A program made the translations under genes and the position numbers. DNA of 64,000 bases. It comes from Pseudoscleropodium purum. Taxonomy: Eukaryota; Streptophyta; Bryopsida; Hypnales; Brachytheciaceae. This document shows, one piece after another, positions 34,641 to 47,176 of the stretch; position 1 is the stretch's first letter; each line of letters opens with the position of its first letter. A model generated the notes under the pieces. The model saw only the letters and a program-made list of their open reading frames with translations. It had not been told where the DNA came from and made no database searches. The stretch lies in the NCBI GenBank assembly GCA_963969395.1, contig OZ017795.1:17112001-17176000 (forward strand), in the 5' to 3' direction.

Positions 34641-36107
34641 TGCTTTTCAACAATTAAGAATTCCCCCTTATTTGTTTGAAGTCTTCAATAGTTATAATGT
34701 CATGAATCCCTTTGTCAACACTCCAAGGTAAAACAATTAATTTTTATATTTCTTACTCTAATTTTCTTATAAGCCTCAATGCTTGAATTCACATAATTTC
34801 TCATACAAATGGTGTAGTAAGCTCCCGAAGGTGGTAAGAGTAATTTTGTAAAAATAAATATATAAAATAGAGAAGATATGGCCTTAAGAAGGGAAACATT
34901 TCTCTTTACTACCCCTTTCCTCCAAAATAGACCTTTCCAAATCTAAGCTACACCATGGGAGCTTCATATATGCCACAAGAAATAACAAAAAAGTTACTAT
35001 TTTGACCCTCAAAATGGTATAATTTATAGTAAATGATATTACATTTGGAATGACATGTATGATTTATTCTCAGATATGATTTAGAAAATACATGCATGAC
35101 AAAAAAAATACACCAAAAAAGTCAAAATCAACATTCAACAATTGAACAAAAGTTCTATTAAATCCACTTTTTGGATTTGGAAAACTTTAGGGACTAAATA
35201 TAGTTTTATACAGTTATACTATTGTATATAATCTCTTTAAATCATTAGTTGTATTTTGTACATAATGGAGATTTTACAAATTTAATATCGGTATTGTAGA
35301 TTCTAAAGGGCCTTGACAAGGGGCTTGATGACAACTTCAAATTAAATTTTAAATCTTAGTTGAATTTAAAATTTAGAAATCGTTTGAAAAGTCTTGTTAA
35401 TTAGACTATCTTTTATTGAATCAATTATATTTATCAGTCATTGGGTAAGCCCTAAGGCTTGAATGTTTACAATAATGTATAATTAGGTACCTTCTCATTT
35501 CTTTTCATTTTCCATTCTTCTAGAATATTTTTTTTGGGTAATTCAAATTCATTCAATTAACCCCTAAAAAAATCAAGGCACATTTTGGGCATAAATTGTG
35601 AAAAATTCTTACTTCTCAAGGTAGTGAAAAAAAATTAAAAAAAGTTTTCTTCAAAATTCAACTATACAAATTTATGCAAGAATGTTATGGGAATGTAAGA
35701 AAAAATTTCAAAAACTTTGACTACATAAATTGAAAGATATAATTTTTGAAATTAGAAGAATTTTTTTTTTTTCTAATTTTGCCCAACAAAGCTAGTAACT
35801 TTTAACTCCTAAAGTGAGACTTTTACACTATTGATACATGGTTATTTTTTGGAGACATTTGCATCTTGTATCATGTACATTACATACTTGCCAAATTTCA
35901 AAATTATTAGAGGAGTTTTGCACATGCTACTTGAGCTACTCAAAAAGCTCAAGGCAATATAATTTTTTATCTAAGCACACAATTAGAAAAAAAATTATAT
36001 TCCCATTAAGGAGGTACATGTTCACACCTTCTGTCAAAATTTGAAAACTATCCATCAAAAAGGGACTTCATATGCACTAACCCAAGATTATTTGTGTATG
36101 TTTGGTC
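34641..36107. other. AT-rich intergenic DNA with a dispersed repeat
   Basis: No gene is seen. The segment 35,570-36,060 resembles 39,075-39,600 and 56,265-56,850. Shared landmarks are ATAAATTGTGAAAAATT, then CAA-C-ATACAAATTT, then a CAC-C-TGTGTCA-AATTT tail. Confidence 0.6.
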
Positions 36108-38175
36108 TTTTAGGGGTGAACACCTAAAGGACCAAGCTGCATTTTTTGGCAACATAGTGATTTTGGGCAACTCACTACAAATGGAGTTTTTATTTATTTT
36201 TGCTGAAAATTTTCACACAGTATGGAAACAAAGTTTTTCTTTTAAGTGTGAAAAATAATCATAACTTTTGAATACACGGTCAAAAAGTTATTGTGTGATA
36301 TGTAGTTTTTTTCACTAAGCAGGCAATCTAGGCCAATAAAAAAAAATCACCTTTTTCAGAAATAAAAATTTGAAATATTTTTTTAGATTGAGAGAGAGAG
36401 AGAGAGAATTTCATTTTGATCAATGAGTACTCTAAAATAAACTCTCAAGTTGTTTATTTAATTCAATTTTCAATATTTTTGGAAAAAATAATACCATAGG
36501 ATGTAGATTGCTTATTACAACATTGCAACCATTGTAATTGACATTTTTCAACTCCATAACTAAATTATTAATAATTTAATATTTTGATTCATTTTCACTT
36601 CTTTTTATTTTGAATTTTTATCCTATATGTTGTACAATGCCAAATGATCTAAAAAATTTCAAACATATAGCCAACTAGCCTTGAAGAATTAATTTAAAGA
36701 ATTGCAACCATTTGGGACATTTTTTCATACAAATGCGACATTGTGAAGTGTAGCTGCTTGGTTTTTCCTAGGGCCAAGAAAAAACATTTTGTCTATTCAA
36801 ACACTAATATCTTGCAATCTACATAGCAAAAATTTCTGAAATTTTTTCCACATCTACGAAAATCAAATTACTACAAGATCCTGTAGTTGGATGTGTCCAA
36901 TTTTTATTTTTTTATAATCCTGGTATTTCTCTTCAAAATGGAAATTTTAGAGCATTTTTGGTGAAAAAATAGTCAAGATAAATATACCTAAATTCAACCC
37001 TATAGTTCCTTGACTATATTTTCACCAAAAATGCCCCAAAATTGCTATTTTTAATAGAAGTACTAAATTTTATTTTTAAAAATCATTTTTGGATACATGT
37101 AACCATAGGATCTTGGAGTATATTTGATTGAGAAGATGTGGAAAATTCAAAAATTTCCACCTTGTGAATTACAAGATATTAGCATTTAAATTGAAAAAAA
37201 CACATTTTTGGGCTGTGTGAAAAAACAAGTAGCTAGACTTCTTAAGATCACATTTGTATGAAAAATGTTCAAAATGGTAGTTCTTCTTTGTATTCATTAT
37301 TCAAAAAAAGTTGTCTATACGCATGAAAAATTTCAATTCACTTGGAATTGTACAACATATAGGAAAAAATAATAAGTAGAAAGAAGTAGAGAATGATGCA
37401 AAATACTAAATTGATGCAATCCCAATGGTTGAAATGTGGTATTAAACAACCTACATCATATAATTTTATTTTTCCAAAAATATTGAAAATTAAGTTAAAT
37501 AAAAAAACTACAAAGTTTATTTTAGGGTAGAGAATACACAATTGCCCACAAACTAAAATTCCTCATAATCACTTTTATGTCATTAATCAAAATGGAGTGA
37601 TTCAAAGCTTTTCATTCATATATATATATATATAAAAAAATTTCAAATTTTTTATTTCTTCTAAAAGTAATTTTTTTCTAATCTGCTTGAGTTGCCTAAA
37701 TTGAGAAACAAACTACATGTTGTACTCATTAGAGGATTTTGGAGGGGATGGAAGGGCCATTTTAAGGCCGTTTCCATTGCTATCCCCCCTATAGCATGAG
37801 AACAACCACTATCAAAATTTTTATTTATTATTTATTTTTTAATTTGAAAATGAAAAAAAAATGAATTAAATTTTTTTAATGACATGGTAGTTATTATGCC
37901 ACATGAGGCAGATGGTGCAGCAAGTTTCCAAAGTCTGAAAACCTCATGGAACTTGTAGCCCTCCAAAACAATTGAAAATCTTCCAATGATAGCTTTTTAA
38001 TTATGAAGTCAAAAGTTATGAAAATTATTGGGCCTTGAAGCTATTCCTAGCTAATCCACATGTTTTGTGGAAATTTCAAGAAAATAAAATAAAAATTTCA
38101 TTTGTAGTGAGCTGCCTAAAATTTCTATTTTACTAAAAAATGCAACTTGGTCCTTTAGAGGTTCAGTGAAAATTT
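36108..38175. repeat. Large inverted duplication (palindrome) of about 2 kb
   Basis: Left arm 36,108-36,990 and right arm 37,010-38,175 are inverse copies. Examples are CTAAAGGACCAAGCTGCATTTTTT at the left edge against its inverse near 38,140, and GCATTTTTGGTGAAAA-ATAGTCAAG against its inverse at the centre. The spacer is about 30 bases. The right arm is longer because it carries another repeat (37,727-37,930). The arms belong to the same family as 18,930-19,830. Confidence 0.8.
37727..37930 (+). repeat. CATTAGAGGATTTTGGAGG-family repeat, copy 1
   Basis: Starts CATTAGAGGATTTTGGAGGG and has the GGGCCATTTTAAGGCCG and GACATGGTAGT internal landmarks. Related copies are at 52,067, 55,341 and 60,041. 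The 3' end is approximate. Confidence 0.6.
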
Positions 38176-40298
38176 ATAACATTGCAAATTAGAATGGATT
38201 ATAATCTATTTAGAAGAATATTATATGATAAATTTCAAATGAAAGTTTCAACTTGTGATCTATAATCATATTCATACAATTAAATCAACACTTTAAAAAT
38301 AATTAATACTAATCAATGAAATTTGATTTGAAAGTTCATTTAAAAGTATGATTCATATAGATAATTAATAAATTTTACATGAAAATTGAAGAAATGAATT
38401 CAAAATTTGAAGTTCTAATTAAATTATTTTTTGAAAAATTTGATCTTAGTCAATTAATTAACCCTAAAAGACTAAGGAACCTACATTGGGCTTTGGGAGA
38501 ATTTGGATAATCAATGATGGTGTCAATTTTTAAGAGTAAATATTGAAAAATTATACATATATAAAAGATTTAAATACCTTAAATAGGAAAAAAAGAAGTA
38601 TTTGAGTTATTCTTGAACAAATAGAATACTTTGTAATTAAATTAGAAGAGAATTAGGGCATATTTCCCAAGAATTCAAGGTGGGGCTTGGTTAATTTTGT
38701 GAGAACTAAATACTTCCATCAATGAGTTCATTATTAGCTAGTGAAATTGCAAAAAAATCAATTGCAATTTGAAAACATTAGGAAAAAATTGGTGAAAAAT
38801 CTATAAAATTTCTATTTAGAAGAAAAAAAGACTTAGTACTTGAAGATAAAACTCAAAAATATCATGAACCTTGGTCTCCAACTAACAATGCAAAATTAAA
38901 AAATATCTTGACCTCATATTATGCACTATAAGGTTGAAAAAGACAAATTGACAAGTAGAAAATCAAAATTATGATTGAAAGATGAAGATCATCTTTAGCC
39001 ATTCAGTTTTGAGTATCTAGTGCAGAAGCTGATTTGGATTATTGTCTAAGGATCCATCTTATCTTGTAAAAGACCAAGACATATTTTGTGTACAAATTGT
39101 AAAAAGTTGTTACTTTTTAGAATAATGAAAAAATAAATAAATAAGAAGTATTCTCCCCCAAATTCTACTATACAAATTTGTACTAAACTACTATAGGAAT
39201 GTGTGGAAAAATTTTAGAAACTTAGATTGCACGGATTGAAAGATTATAATGTTTGAAGGTAGAAAAAAAACTTTTTTTTGACCTTGCTTGAGATTACCTA
39301 CGGACTTTTAATTCCTTTTAGAATGAGATTCTTACACTAAGTCTCATGGTGTATCTTTTAACATTTGCATCTTGTATTATGTAAGTTACAAACCTATCTA
39401 ATTTTAAAATTATAGGGTGAATTTTATACATGTTGCCCAATGCTATCTAGTTGCTTCCAAAGTTTAGGGAAACATAACTTTTGATTTGAGCATTCCGAAT
39501 AAGAAAAAAAAAATTATATATCCTCTAAGGGGATACATATTCATACTTGGTGTCAAAATTTCATGAATATCTGACCAAATTTGACTTTGTAGGAACCTAC
39601 TCAAGATTTCTTGAGTACGTTGATGAACACTTGACCTTTTAGGAATTATATGGAGGTAACCAATATCTTAAATGTATGTAGGGTTTGACTTCAAGATTGA
39701 AATATATCTCTATATATATTGGTTTTGGAGGGAGGAAAGGTACATTGTATAATGCATAGCATTGTGTACAATTGGAATGTAAGGATTTAAAAATATATAT
39801 TTTTTTGTACATAAACTACTTCTATGAAGTTTAGTATGAGGAATTTAAGTTTCAACATAGCACCAACCATTCACAAATTTTTTAAACATACTCTAAATAG
39901 GTTGCATACATTAATTACAAAAATTGGCATGCACATAATTAATTTGACCTATTAAACAACTTCAAATTGTACAACTTTGAATGATTAAAAAAAAATGTAT
40001 TTAATCATAGAAAAAATACTTAGTATATATCATGGGCAAATAGTTGTGCACTTATTTTGACCATTACAATCTCTACAATTATGGAACATAATCCTTTGAA
40101 ATTTTAAAGATATGTACAAAGATGAGTTAAGACCAAGATCTTCTAGTTCAATTATTGAAAAATGGTTTCTTTGCTTCTTTTTAAATTTCATGTGAAGGGG
40201 TCTTTTTGAAGCTGTTTGAGCTTCTAAACCCAAAGGAATTTTAGGGATTAGTGAGTTTTTTTTATGTGCAAATTTTTGAATTTAAAATACTAATATTA
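38176..40298. other. AT-rich intergenic DNA
   Basis: No gene is seen. 39,075-39,600 is a copy of the dispersed repeat also found at 35.6 and 56.3 kb. Confidence 0.6.
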
Positions 40299-41307
40299 CA
40301 CTAGAAGTCTAAAAACATATCCAGTACAACTAACTACTATGCAACTAGTGTCCAACCTATACAACTATCATGCAACTAGTTTCCTCTCTATTAGCACCAA
40401 ATCTAATGTAATTGTTTTACAACATTCATATATTGTTTTAGTTGCAAAGCAATCATTCTATAGTTGCAAAAAAAGACTAGGAAACACCTAGTGTCCTACA
40501 CAACTATCATGCAACTCTAAAATGATCATAGTTGTTCCTAGTTGCTTTCTAGTTGTTTCCTAATTGCTTTCAAAGTTCATTCCCATTTGTCTTATATCAA
40601 TTGTCCCATACCAATTGTACCAAGTACCATTAGATTGGATATATAACACTTGTATGTTGTAGTCTTACATGAAGAATTTTTTTGATGGAATCTTAAGATT
40701 CCTACAATTTGTAGAAATCAAAATAATAATTAAAACTTAAAAATCAATTAAATTGAAATTTTGAAATCTAGGGAAAAAATAAATCTGGAATTTTGAAATC
40801 TAGAAAAAAGTAGATTTGAAATTCAAAAATCTAGAAAAAGGTAGTTAAAATATTCAAAAATCTAGAAAGAAGGTAATTCTAAAATTTTGAAATCTAGAAA
40901 AAGGTAGATATGAAATTCAAAAATCTAGAAAAAGGTAGTTAAAATATTCAAAAATCTAGAAAGAAGGTAATTCTAAAATTTTGAAATCTAGAAAAAGGTA
41001 GATTTGAAATTCAAAAATCTAGAAAAAAGGTAATTCAAAAATCTAAAAAGAAAGTAAATATGAAATTTTAAAACTTGCAAATTATTGAGATTAATATTTT
41101 AAAATTTACAAATCTACAAATTACAAATGTCGATGAAGTTCTTTGCATGCTATCAGATGACAAAAAAATGTTGCAACTAGACTACAACTAATGCAACTTG
41201 TTCATTGCAACTACAGGCTCTACATTGTCACCTAGGTGCAAACATCCTAAGTGACTACAAAATGAGTTGCACATTGTAGTTGCAAGACTTGTCATTTTCT
41301 TTTAGTG
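40299..41307. mobile_element. Complete non-autonomous CACTA element
   Basis: Begins CACTAGAAG and ends CTTTTAGTG (inverse CACTAAAAG), with a perfect 3-bp TSD, TTA, at 40,296-40,298 and 41,308-41,310. Both subterminal regions hold many TTGCAAC/GTTGCAA or TGCAACT motifs (40,330-40,530 and 41,170-41,285), as CACTA elements do. The centre is a tandem repeat. It has no coding capacity, so it depends on a foreign transposase. Its subterminal motif differs from the ATGACT motif of the large element at 1-14,445. Confidence 0.88.
40791..41070 (+). repeat. 94-bp higher-order tandem repeat inside the CACTA element
   Basis: The landmark TTTTGAAATCTAGAAA recurs at 40,791, 40,885 and 40,979, a spacing of exactly 94 bases. 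Each unit is itself three related blocks of about 31 bases built on AAATCTAGAAA-A-GTA. About three copies, decaying at the 3' side. Confidence 0.9.
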
Positions 41308-42396
41308 TTAAAAGCACTTGAATAAATGCTTTTGTTAACCTTAGAACATCTAAACCAAAAAATATTGGAAATCCAAATTGTACATTTAATTGTTATCATT
41401 GAGACATCTAAATTTAATATGCACAATGTATTACAATGTATTATAATGAAGCATTGTGTTAGTATAAATTTCCTCATCTAGTCTATGTAAAGATTTTCTC
41501 TTTGATTTTTTCAATGTCATTACATGCCTTGAATAGATTTGGTTTGTAAGAAAATTCTCTTTACACTAAATTTAATGTGCATTTAACAATATGAGTTTTC
41601 AAAGTTTTTAAACAATGTATAGTAGTTCATCTAAACAAAATAAAAATTGGTATACTACAATATGCAAACATCCCTAAAGTTAATGAAAAATGTTGAAAAG
41701 ATTTAGTTGCTAGAAATAATCAAGTATTCATGTTTAATGTTTTGTAGTAAGAATTCATGAATATAAATTCATTCTCCGATGCTCACAAAATTGGTTATAC
41801 GTATAAGTGTTTTACCAATATCATCATTCAATTTTAGCCCTTGTACTACTACACTGAAATGGTTATTTAGTATGGGTGGATAATTAGTCAGCATGAGAAT
41901 TAGGATGCCCAATTTTAAAATGTCATCATTGCACACCACAAATGCTACAACCAGTGTTGAATAGTATATCCTTGAATGTGATAAATAGTTTAAACCATTC
42001 AGTCACCATTTCTGTATCCATTTCAGTGTACCGACCAGCAGAGGAAGGAAAAATTCTACATGGACTAAGTTACAGTTGTTGCTAAAACATCAATTTCTTT
42101 AATTTGGCGGTATTTCACGACTCCAGCGCTTTCATGGCGTTCGGCTTGAAGCTTCGACCTGAAACGTGTTTGTTTGTGTCACAATTTCTGGATCCCAGAA
42201 TCATGCCAATCAAACGAAATTGAAGATCTTAGTTTGACCGATCACCCTCAAACAGTAATAACTGCCACCAATCACAAAGGAATGAAACCTCAGGTGATGT
42301 AAATCAAACTGCACTGGCTCATCTTGTTCAAGTTTGCATCGAACTCTCTCACATCCGAGCTTTCCGGAGTCCAACCTGCGGGGACTTACGTAATTC
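41308..42396. other. Transition from AT-rich DNA to a higher-GC island
   Basis: No gene is supported up to 42,050. From there GC content rises and may hold the promoter of the candidate gene at 42,397. Confidence 0.35.
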
Positions 42397-42867
42397 ATGA
42401 ATTTTAAAACTTCTTACATGGACATTGCAAATTTGCAATTGCCATCCTCTCTAGTGTCTGCAATCCCGTCCTGCAAGATCAGTATAAATGGACACAAAAC
42501 GAAGAACAAATTCACAACCTCAAAGCCGCAAGTCTCCTTGCTTGAATTCCTTTGTTCCACACCAGTACGTGTTCAGTGTTCAGTAAACTTCAGTTTCATA
42601 GCAATTTGCATAGCAAACGATTCAGAGATGGTGAGCACCAGGGCTATGGAACTTGCTACATTCTCAGTGCAGGAGCTGAGCCGCTGCCTGGGACATGACC
42701 AATTCTCGTCATGCTCAAATTGCAACATGGAGTGTCTCCACGATTCTCCATCGACAGAAGGTCCAGTGACTTCAGCATACAACGATGGGGGGCCTCGTTT
42801 TACGAACTTCAAAGATATTCCGTGCACCTGCAAAAAATGGTACTGCCCCGAATGCCGCAACAAATGA
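42397..42867 (+). CDS. Candidate small Cys-rich protein, 156 aa
   Basis: Open frame in a higher-GC island. The N-terminal 85 residues show nothing I recognise. The C-terminal half is cysteine-rich: CLGHDQFSSCSNCNMECLHD, then IPCTCKKWYCPECRNK at the very end. The last block, C-x-C-x3-Y-C-x2-C, looks metal-binding. A nearer Met at residue 78 (42,628) is an alternative start and would keep every Cys of the C-terminal half. Just downstream, in another frame, comes EIISMSTCGDQYDLLNVLPI and a stop at 42,967, which also reads like protein. So the real gene may be spliced differently or be frameshifted. It shares its Cys motif with the candidates at 47.0 and 63.5 kb. Confidence 0.45.
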   Translation: MNFKTSYMDIANLQLPSSLVSAIPSCKISINGHKTKNKFTTSKPQVSLLEFLCSTPVRVQCSVNFSFIAICIANDSEMVSTRAMELATFSVQELSRCLGHDQFSSCSNCNMECLHDSPSTEGPVTSAYNDGGPRFTNFKDIPCTCKKWYCPECRNK

Positions 42868-42967
42868 TCAAGAAATTATTTCAATGTCCACCTGTGGAGA
42901 TCAGTACGATCTGCTGAATGTTCTTCCGATCCTCGATCGAGGCCTTGAAAGTCTGATTCATTTGCCT

Positions 42968-44718
42968 TAATTATACAATATACTAGTTTACTATCTTCGT
43001 TAATTTATAGCTCTTGTATGTAGAGTTTAGTGTGTGATACAAGATGTACTAACTAGCTAGTGAATGTTCGATTGTGAAGCCTGAGGTTGGTTTCTTTTTT
43101 TTGTTTGAATTGGTATAGACCGGCCAATTCTACGGTATTAATCAAAATAATTGAGCAGACTGAGATCGATCTCTTGGCCTGCCTGATAATTATCATCTAT
43201 GAGGGCTGTAATGTTTCTGTTGCACACAGAATTTTTTATATAATATTCTTGATTGAGATCAATAAAAGCTCCAGCATATATCTGAACTGAATTAACATTG
43301 GTGTCACTCAAGAGCTTCCAAATTAAATTCGTCTTCTCATTAAGTACATTTCTTTAGCGAAAGCTTTCGGCACATGAATGGGAGCTAGCCATGATCTTAG
43401 GGTGATATCCTCCTATTAAATTAGACTGTTTGTTTGTTTTGTTTGTTACGTTGAGATCTCTTGTTCAGATCTCTTGGACCGTGCGTCTCCCGTTTGCATG
43501 TTTGGTATCGTCGGAAAGCCCTTGGCAAGGAGGGGTGCACGGGCTTGATTTTGTGGCGTTTGGACCTAGGACTTGAAAGTTATGGAGTTTTGAAGTTTCT
43601 ACGAATTAAAAAATTTAGAAAATTATTTTTTCTTTTGTTTTGACCGTGGCAACGGCATGGGGCACACTAATGTTTTTGATAAGAGGATACCAGAGAGATT
43701 CAGAATAGGATTAGAGTTCAGCCCGAATTTTGAGAGTGCGTCAGAAGAGCTTTAGAATGTTATGCATGTCGTTATTGATGTTACTGAAACTGCTAGGGAG
43801 GTTCACGATTCTATTCTCTTCATCTTCGAGAATGTTATGAGCCTTATTATCAACCACATATGGTACCCTGGTTTTAATTTCTTTGTAAATTAAAGGGTAC
43901 TGTCACTCTGTTAGAATTTGAATTTCGAAGACAGGAGAACTGGTAGTGAATGCTTTTCGGAATATGAAAGAAAGAGTCGAGTCAGAAACTCAATGTCAGA
44001 AACTCGCCATGGCCAGGCTTCTAGTTCTGTTTTCCTCCGTAGATGGAAGTCTACTCAGTCTTACAAATCGTAACAGATTGACGAAGATACTTTTTAAGTA
44101 GAAAAAATTCAGATCATCTCATCTTATGATTGCATATATGGAGTAGCTCGCTTCATCAGATCATTCAAATGAAATCTAGAGATTTAACTTGTAATGCCTT
44201 CAAATTCATGGCTTTTATGGACAAAGTTGTGGATTTCGTTGAAGGCCAGATGCATTCTATAGAGTTCGTTGTTGAAGGTTTTATTAGAAAGAAATATTCT
44301 CGGGAAGTGGATTACTTCAGATCGTTTCATTCATAGTAAACGTCCTCAAATGAAAACCTTTCACTCAGGAATTTAAATACAATTGCCCACTGATATTAAT
44401 TACTTGTAAACAAATTAAAGAAAAGTAACCAACATTCAATCACGTACACACAGAACTGGTAAATAAATCTGTTATATTCGACAAAATGTGGTTGAATCAA
44501 GCTTCCAGCCACACGTTCTAGCAGCCAAACTTGCTTCCTGCCTAAGAAAGAAGCTACACTAGAACTCCCTATTACACGAACAACAGATGAGGTGTTAAAA
44601 TCGAACAAAAATAAATCATAGAACCAACAAGGTCAAAGGTTGGTGCCGTCACGGAGCCATGCTCACATTTAGACAGACAACTTAAATACGAGTAAATTCG
44701 TGACGTTTTTGAAGTCCT
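42968..44718. other. Higher-GC island without supported gene
   Basis: Short open frames on both strands, but none with recognisable motifs. 43,900-44,340 may contain a decayed coding segment. Confidence 0.3.
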
Positions 44719-44828
44719 GGTTAAAGTGTAGTTCCAAATTCAATTCATCATGATCCAATAAGACTTACTTTCTAGACGGACGTGCACTTGGTTCCTGGTT
44801 TCGTAGAATTTGGAACTACACTTTAACC
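44719..44828. mobile_element. Short MITE with 23-base TIRs
   Basis: The arm GGTTAAAGTGTAGTTCC (continuing AAATTC) at 44,719-44,741 is perfectly inverted at 44,806-44,828, with a 64-base loop. The flanks AGTCCT at 44,713-44,718 and 44,829-44,834 form a direct repeat; allowing the shared GG, it reads AGTCCTGG. Nothing is encoded. Confidence 0.8.
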
Positions 44829-44834
44829 AGTCCT

Positions 44835-46209
44835 GGTGAAAATTCAATGCACTGAGGTAAACCGACAATATGCGAATTCAGGAGAGCTGTCGTCGGGGCT
44901 AGAAGTGAACTGCATTCTCTGCTCAGACGGTGTAATTCTAGAATTGTATTGGTGGACTTAGAATTTGGGAGGCCAAAGCAACGGCCTTTGGGTGACATTT
45001 GGATGACATTTGGTTGACATTTGGTTGACATTTAGTACCTTTGGGAGAACAAAAAAAAAGTTTTCATTCAAAATTTTTGGGACTTGGTTGAGTGATTTTG
45101 CAAGGCAGTGCTAAGAATTCTCTCATTGTGATATTGTTGACTTTTTAATATAGGAAGATGCTTTTTCTTTAGATCACCCTTGTAGTATATTTTGGACACT
45201 TGTTGCTCTTTACTTTGATGTAAACTTTAACCATGAGAATAATCTTTTTAGAATTTGAGCATGACCCATGAAATGAAGTTAATCAAATTTACATTCTTCT
45301 CCAATTTGAAAATTTTCTAAAATTGGATTATTTGTAGCAATTTGAATGTTAGGCTTGTAACAAATTAGCCATGGTCCATTGATTTTCTAATTATAAAAAG
45401 ACACGATAAAAGTTCTTACTTAGTTTACATATTCTATTCTATTCTATCATATTTACCTATTGAGAAAATTTCAGATTTTTTAGTATATTTTGTATCTAAT
45501 ATGAATTTTATTCATTTTTCTTTAAAAAAACACAATAATTTCAAATTTTGAAAATCTGAATTTTCGTATATTTCATAAGACTTCAATGTGATTTCAACTT
45601 TGAACAACAAATGTTAGAATTTTCAATAATAAATAGTCCAAAAATGGAAAAGTACAAGTGAAAGGATTTTGAAGTTCATTTTTGTAGTCATAGGCCCAGG
45701 CATGATAGGACAAAACAAAACTATACTCCTCTATCCCAAAATGATTATGAGGTTTGAAAAAAATTATTAAAATTAGCTCAATTTAAATTACATTAGAAAA
45801 AACAAATATATAGGAATATAAAAAATTATATAGACATGTAGAGGAGTTTGTTTGAAGTCCTGGTCATAGAATTTCAAATTGAAACTACCAAATATAAGAA
45901 TCACATTTTTAGAAATTTGTTACAGTTTAAAATGTTCTAAACAATAAATCTGTAATATTCAAAAGTGATGAAATTTTCAAATTTTGTATTTGAATTTTTT
46001 TTTTGGTATTTGATATAAATATTTTTTCCTTTTTCTTTAAATACTTGCAATAATGTCAAACATTCACAAAGAAAAACATGATAAAAGACATAAAGTTTCA
46101 TCTTTTTAAAATTTATATAAAGTAGCTAAATGGAGCATTCAAAGTAAAGGATTTTGAGATTTTAAGTAAATTACGTGGTCATAGGCTCAGTGCCTCCATC
46201 CTTACAACT
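44835..46209. other. AT-rich intergenic DNA
   Basis: No gene is seen. A short GACATTTGGTTG run occurs near 44,990-45,030 as three imperfect tandem copies. Confidence 0.5.
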
Positions 46210-46362
46210 CATGGTTGTCACATTGGACAGATTACTATTCATTTCACGTCTTACAGGACAAGTTACTATTCATCAGATGTACGTCTTACGTACATCTAAT
46301 GAATAGTAACTTGTTCTGTAAGACGTGAAATGAATAGTAATCTGTCCAATGTGACAACCTTG
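46210..46362. mobile_element. Fully palindromic hAT-type MITE
   Basis: Almost the entire 153 bases fold on themselves: CATGGTTGTCACATTGGACA runs inward to GATGTACGT and back with few mismatches to GTCCAATGTGACAACCTTG. A perfect 8-bp TSD, TTACAACT, lies at 46,202-46,209 and 46,363-46,370. The CA-GGTTGTCA ends resemble the CAGGGTTGACA ends of the GC-rich family, but the interior is unrelated. Confidence 0.93.
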
Positions 46363-46370
46363 TTACAACT

Positions 46371-47002
46371 GAAGAGTGACATGGTTGTAATAAGATGATA
46401 AAGACTTGATCACAACAATTTGAAAACTGAAACATCAATCATACTCAAGTTGGAACAGAAAAACTCTCGGTCTGCACGTACTCTGCACCGTATCACATCT
46501 ATGCAGCTCCAAGTGTGTTATCATTTCTCTAAATCAAGAGAGTTGATCAGTGCAAAATCAAACCCATTTATTTCCTCATATTAAGAAATTCTGCTACGTT
46601 CCAGGTTAACACCATCGAGCAACGAAACTCTCAAGTCTAACACAAAAACAACATTGAAGGAATCCAGTCACTATAATGTCCACTAGGTAGCCAACTGAAG
46701 CACACCTTCGAGACATGCGTGCATTTTTGCATGCCCTTATTTATGAAGATAAAACATCAATATATATATATCACTGCACCATACTCAATAATTGATCTAC
46801 ACACATTATAAATCTATCCTCCCAGGCCCAGGCCAAAGTTAAAGTCAATACACCATACGGACACATTATATTTCAAGCTAGAACATACTATAGAGTAGAT
46901 TAATTAACTCATGTCGATCCGCTTGACGATTCCTGTAAGCATGGCATGAAAACGGTCGAGTCGATCACGCTCATGCAGACCATATATATATCGATCATTC
47001 AT
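46371..47002. other. Island DNA, no supported gene
   Basis: Moderate GC. No open frame with recognisable content; would include the 3' flank of the small minus-strand gene. Confidence 0.35.
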
Positions 47003-47176
47003 CTATTCAGGTTTGGTCGCGTTGGGGCAATTTGGGTCAGTGCAAGGAAAGGTTGTGCACTTGTGTGGAGGATCATTTTCTCCATAGCCAGTGTTACCCT
47101 GCATCTTCATGAGCTTCCAGTTAGGAAACTCTGGCTCCTCGTGGCGAGCTCCTTGCGGTGCCATCAGAATCGACAT
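47003..47176 (-). CDS. Candidate 57-residue Cys-motif protein
   Basis: Minus-strand frame from the ATG at 47,176 to the TAG at 47,003. It begins MSILMAPQGARHEEPEFPNW, continues KLMKMQGNTGYGENDPP, and ends HKCTTFPCTDPNCPNATKPE. An in-frame stop lies near 47,243, so ATG 47,176 is the first Met. There is no signal peptide and no membrane segment. The composition is hydrophilic with Pro and Gly, unlike chance frames in this AT-rich window. The C-terminal P-H-x-C-x3-P-C-x4-C resembles the motifs at 42.8 and 63.7 kb. Function unknown; possibly a small metal-binding or stress-type peptide. Confidence 0.5.
   Translation of the reverse strand: MSILMAPQGARHEEPEFPNWKLMKMQGNTGYGENDPPHKCTTFPCTDPNCPNATKPE

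Noticed and set aside
40791..41070. 94-bp repeat as CRISPR or centromeric satellite
   Set aside because: Only about three units, no spacers, and fully inside a bounded non-autonomous CACTA element.
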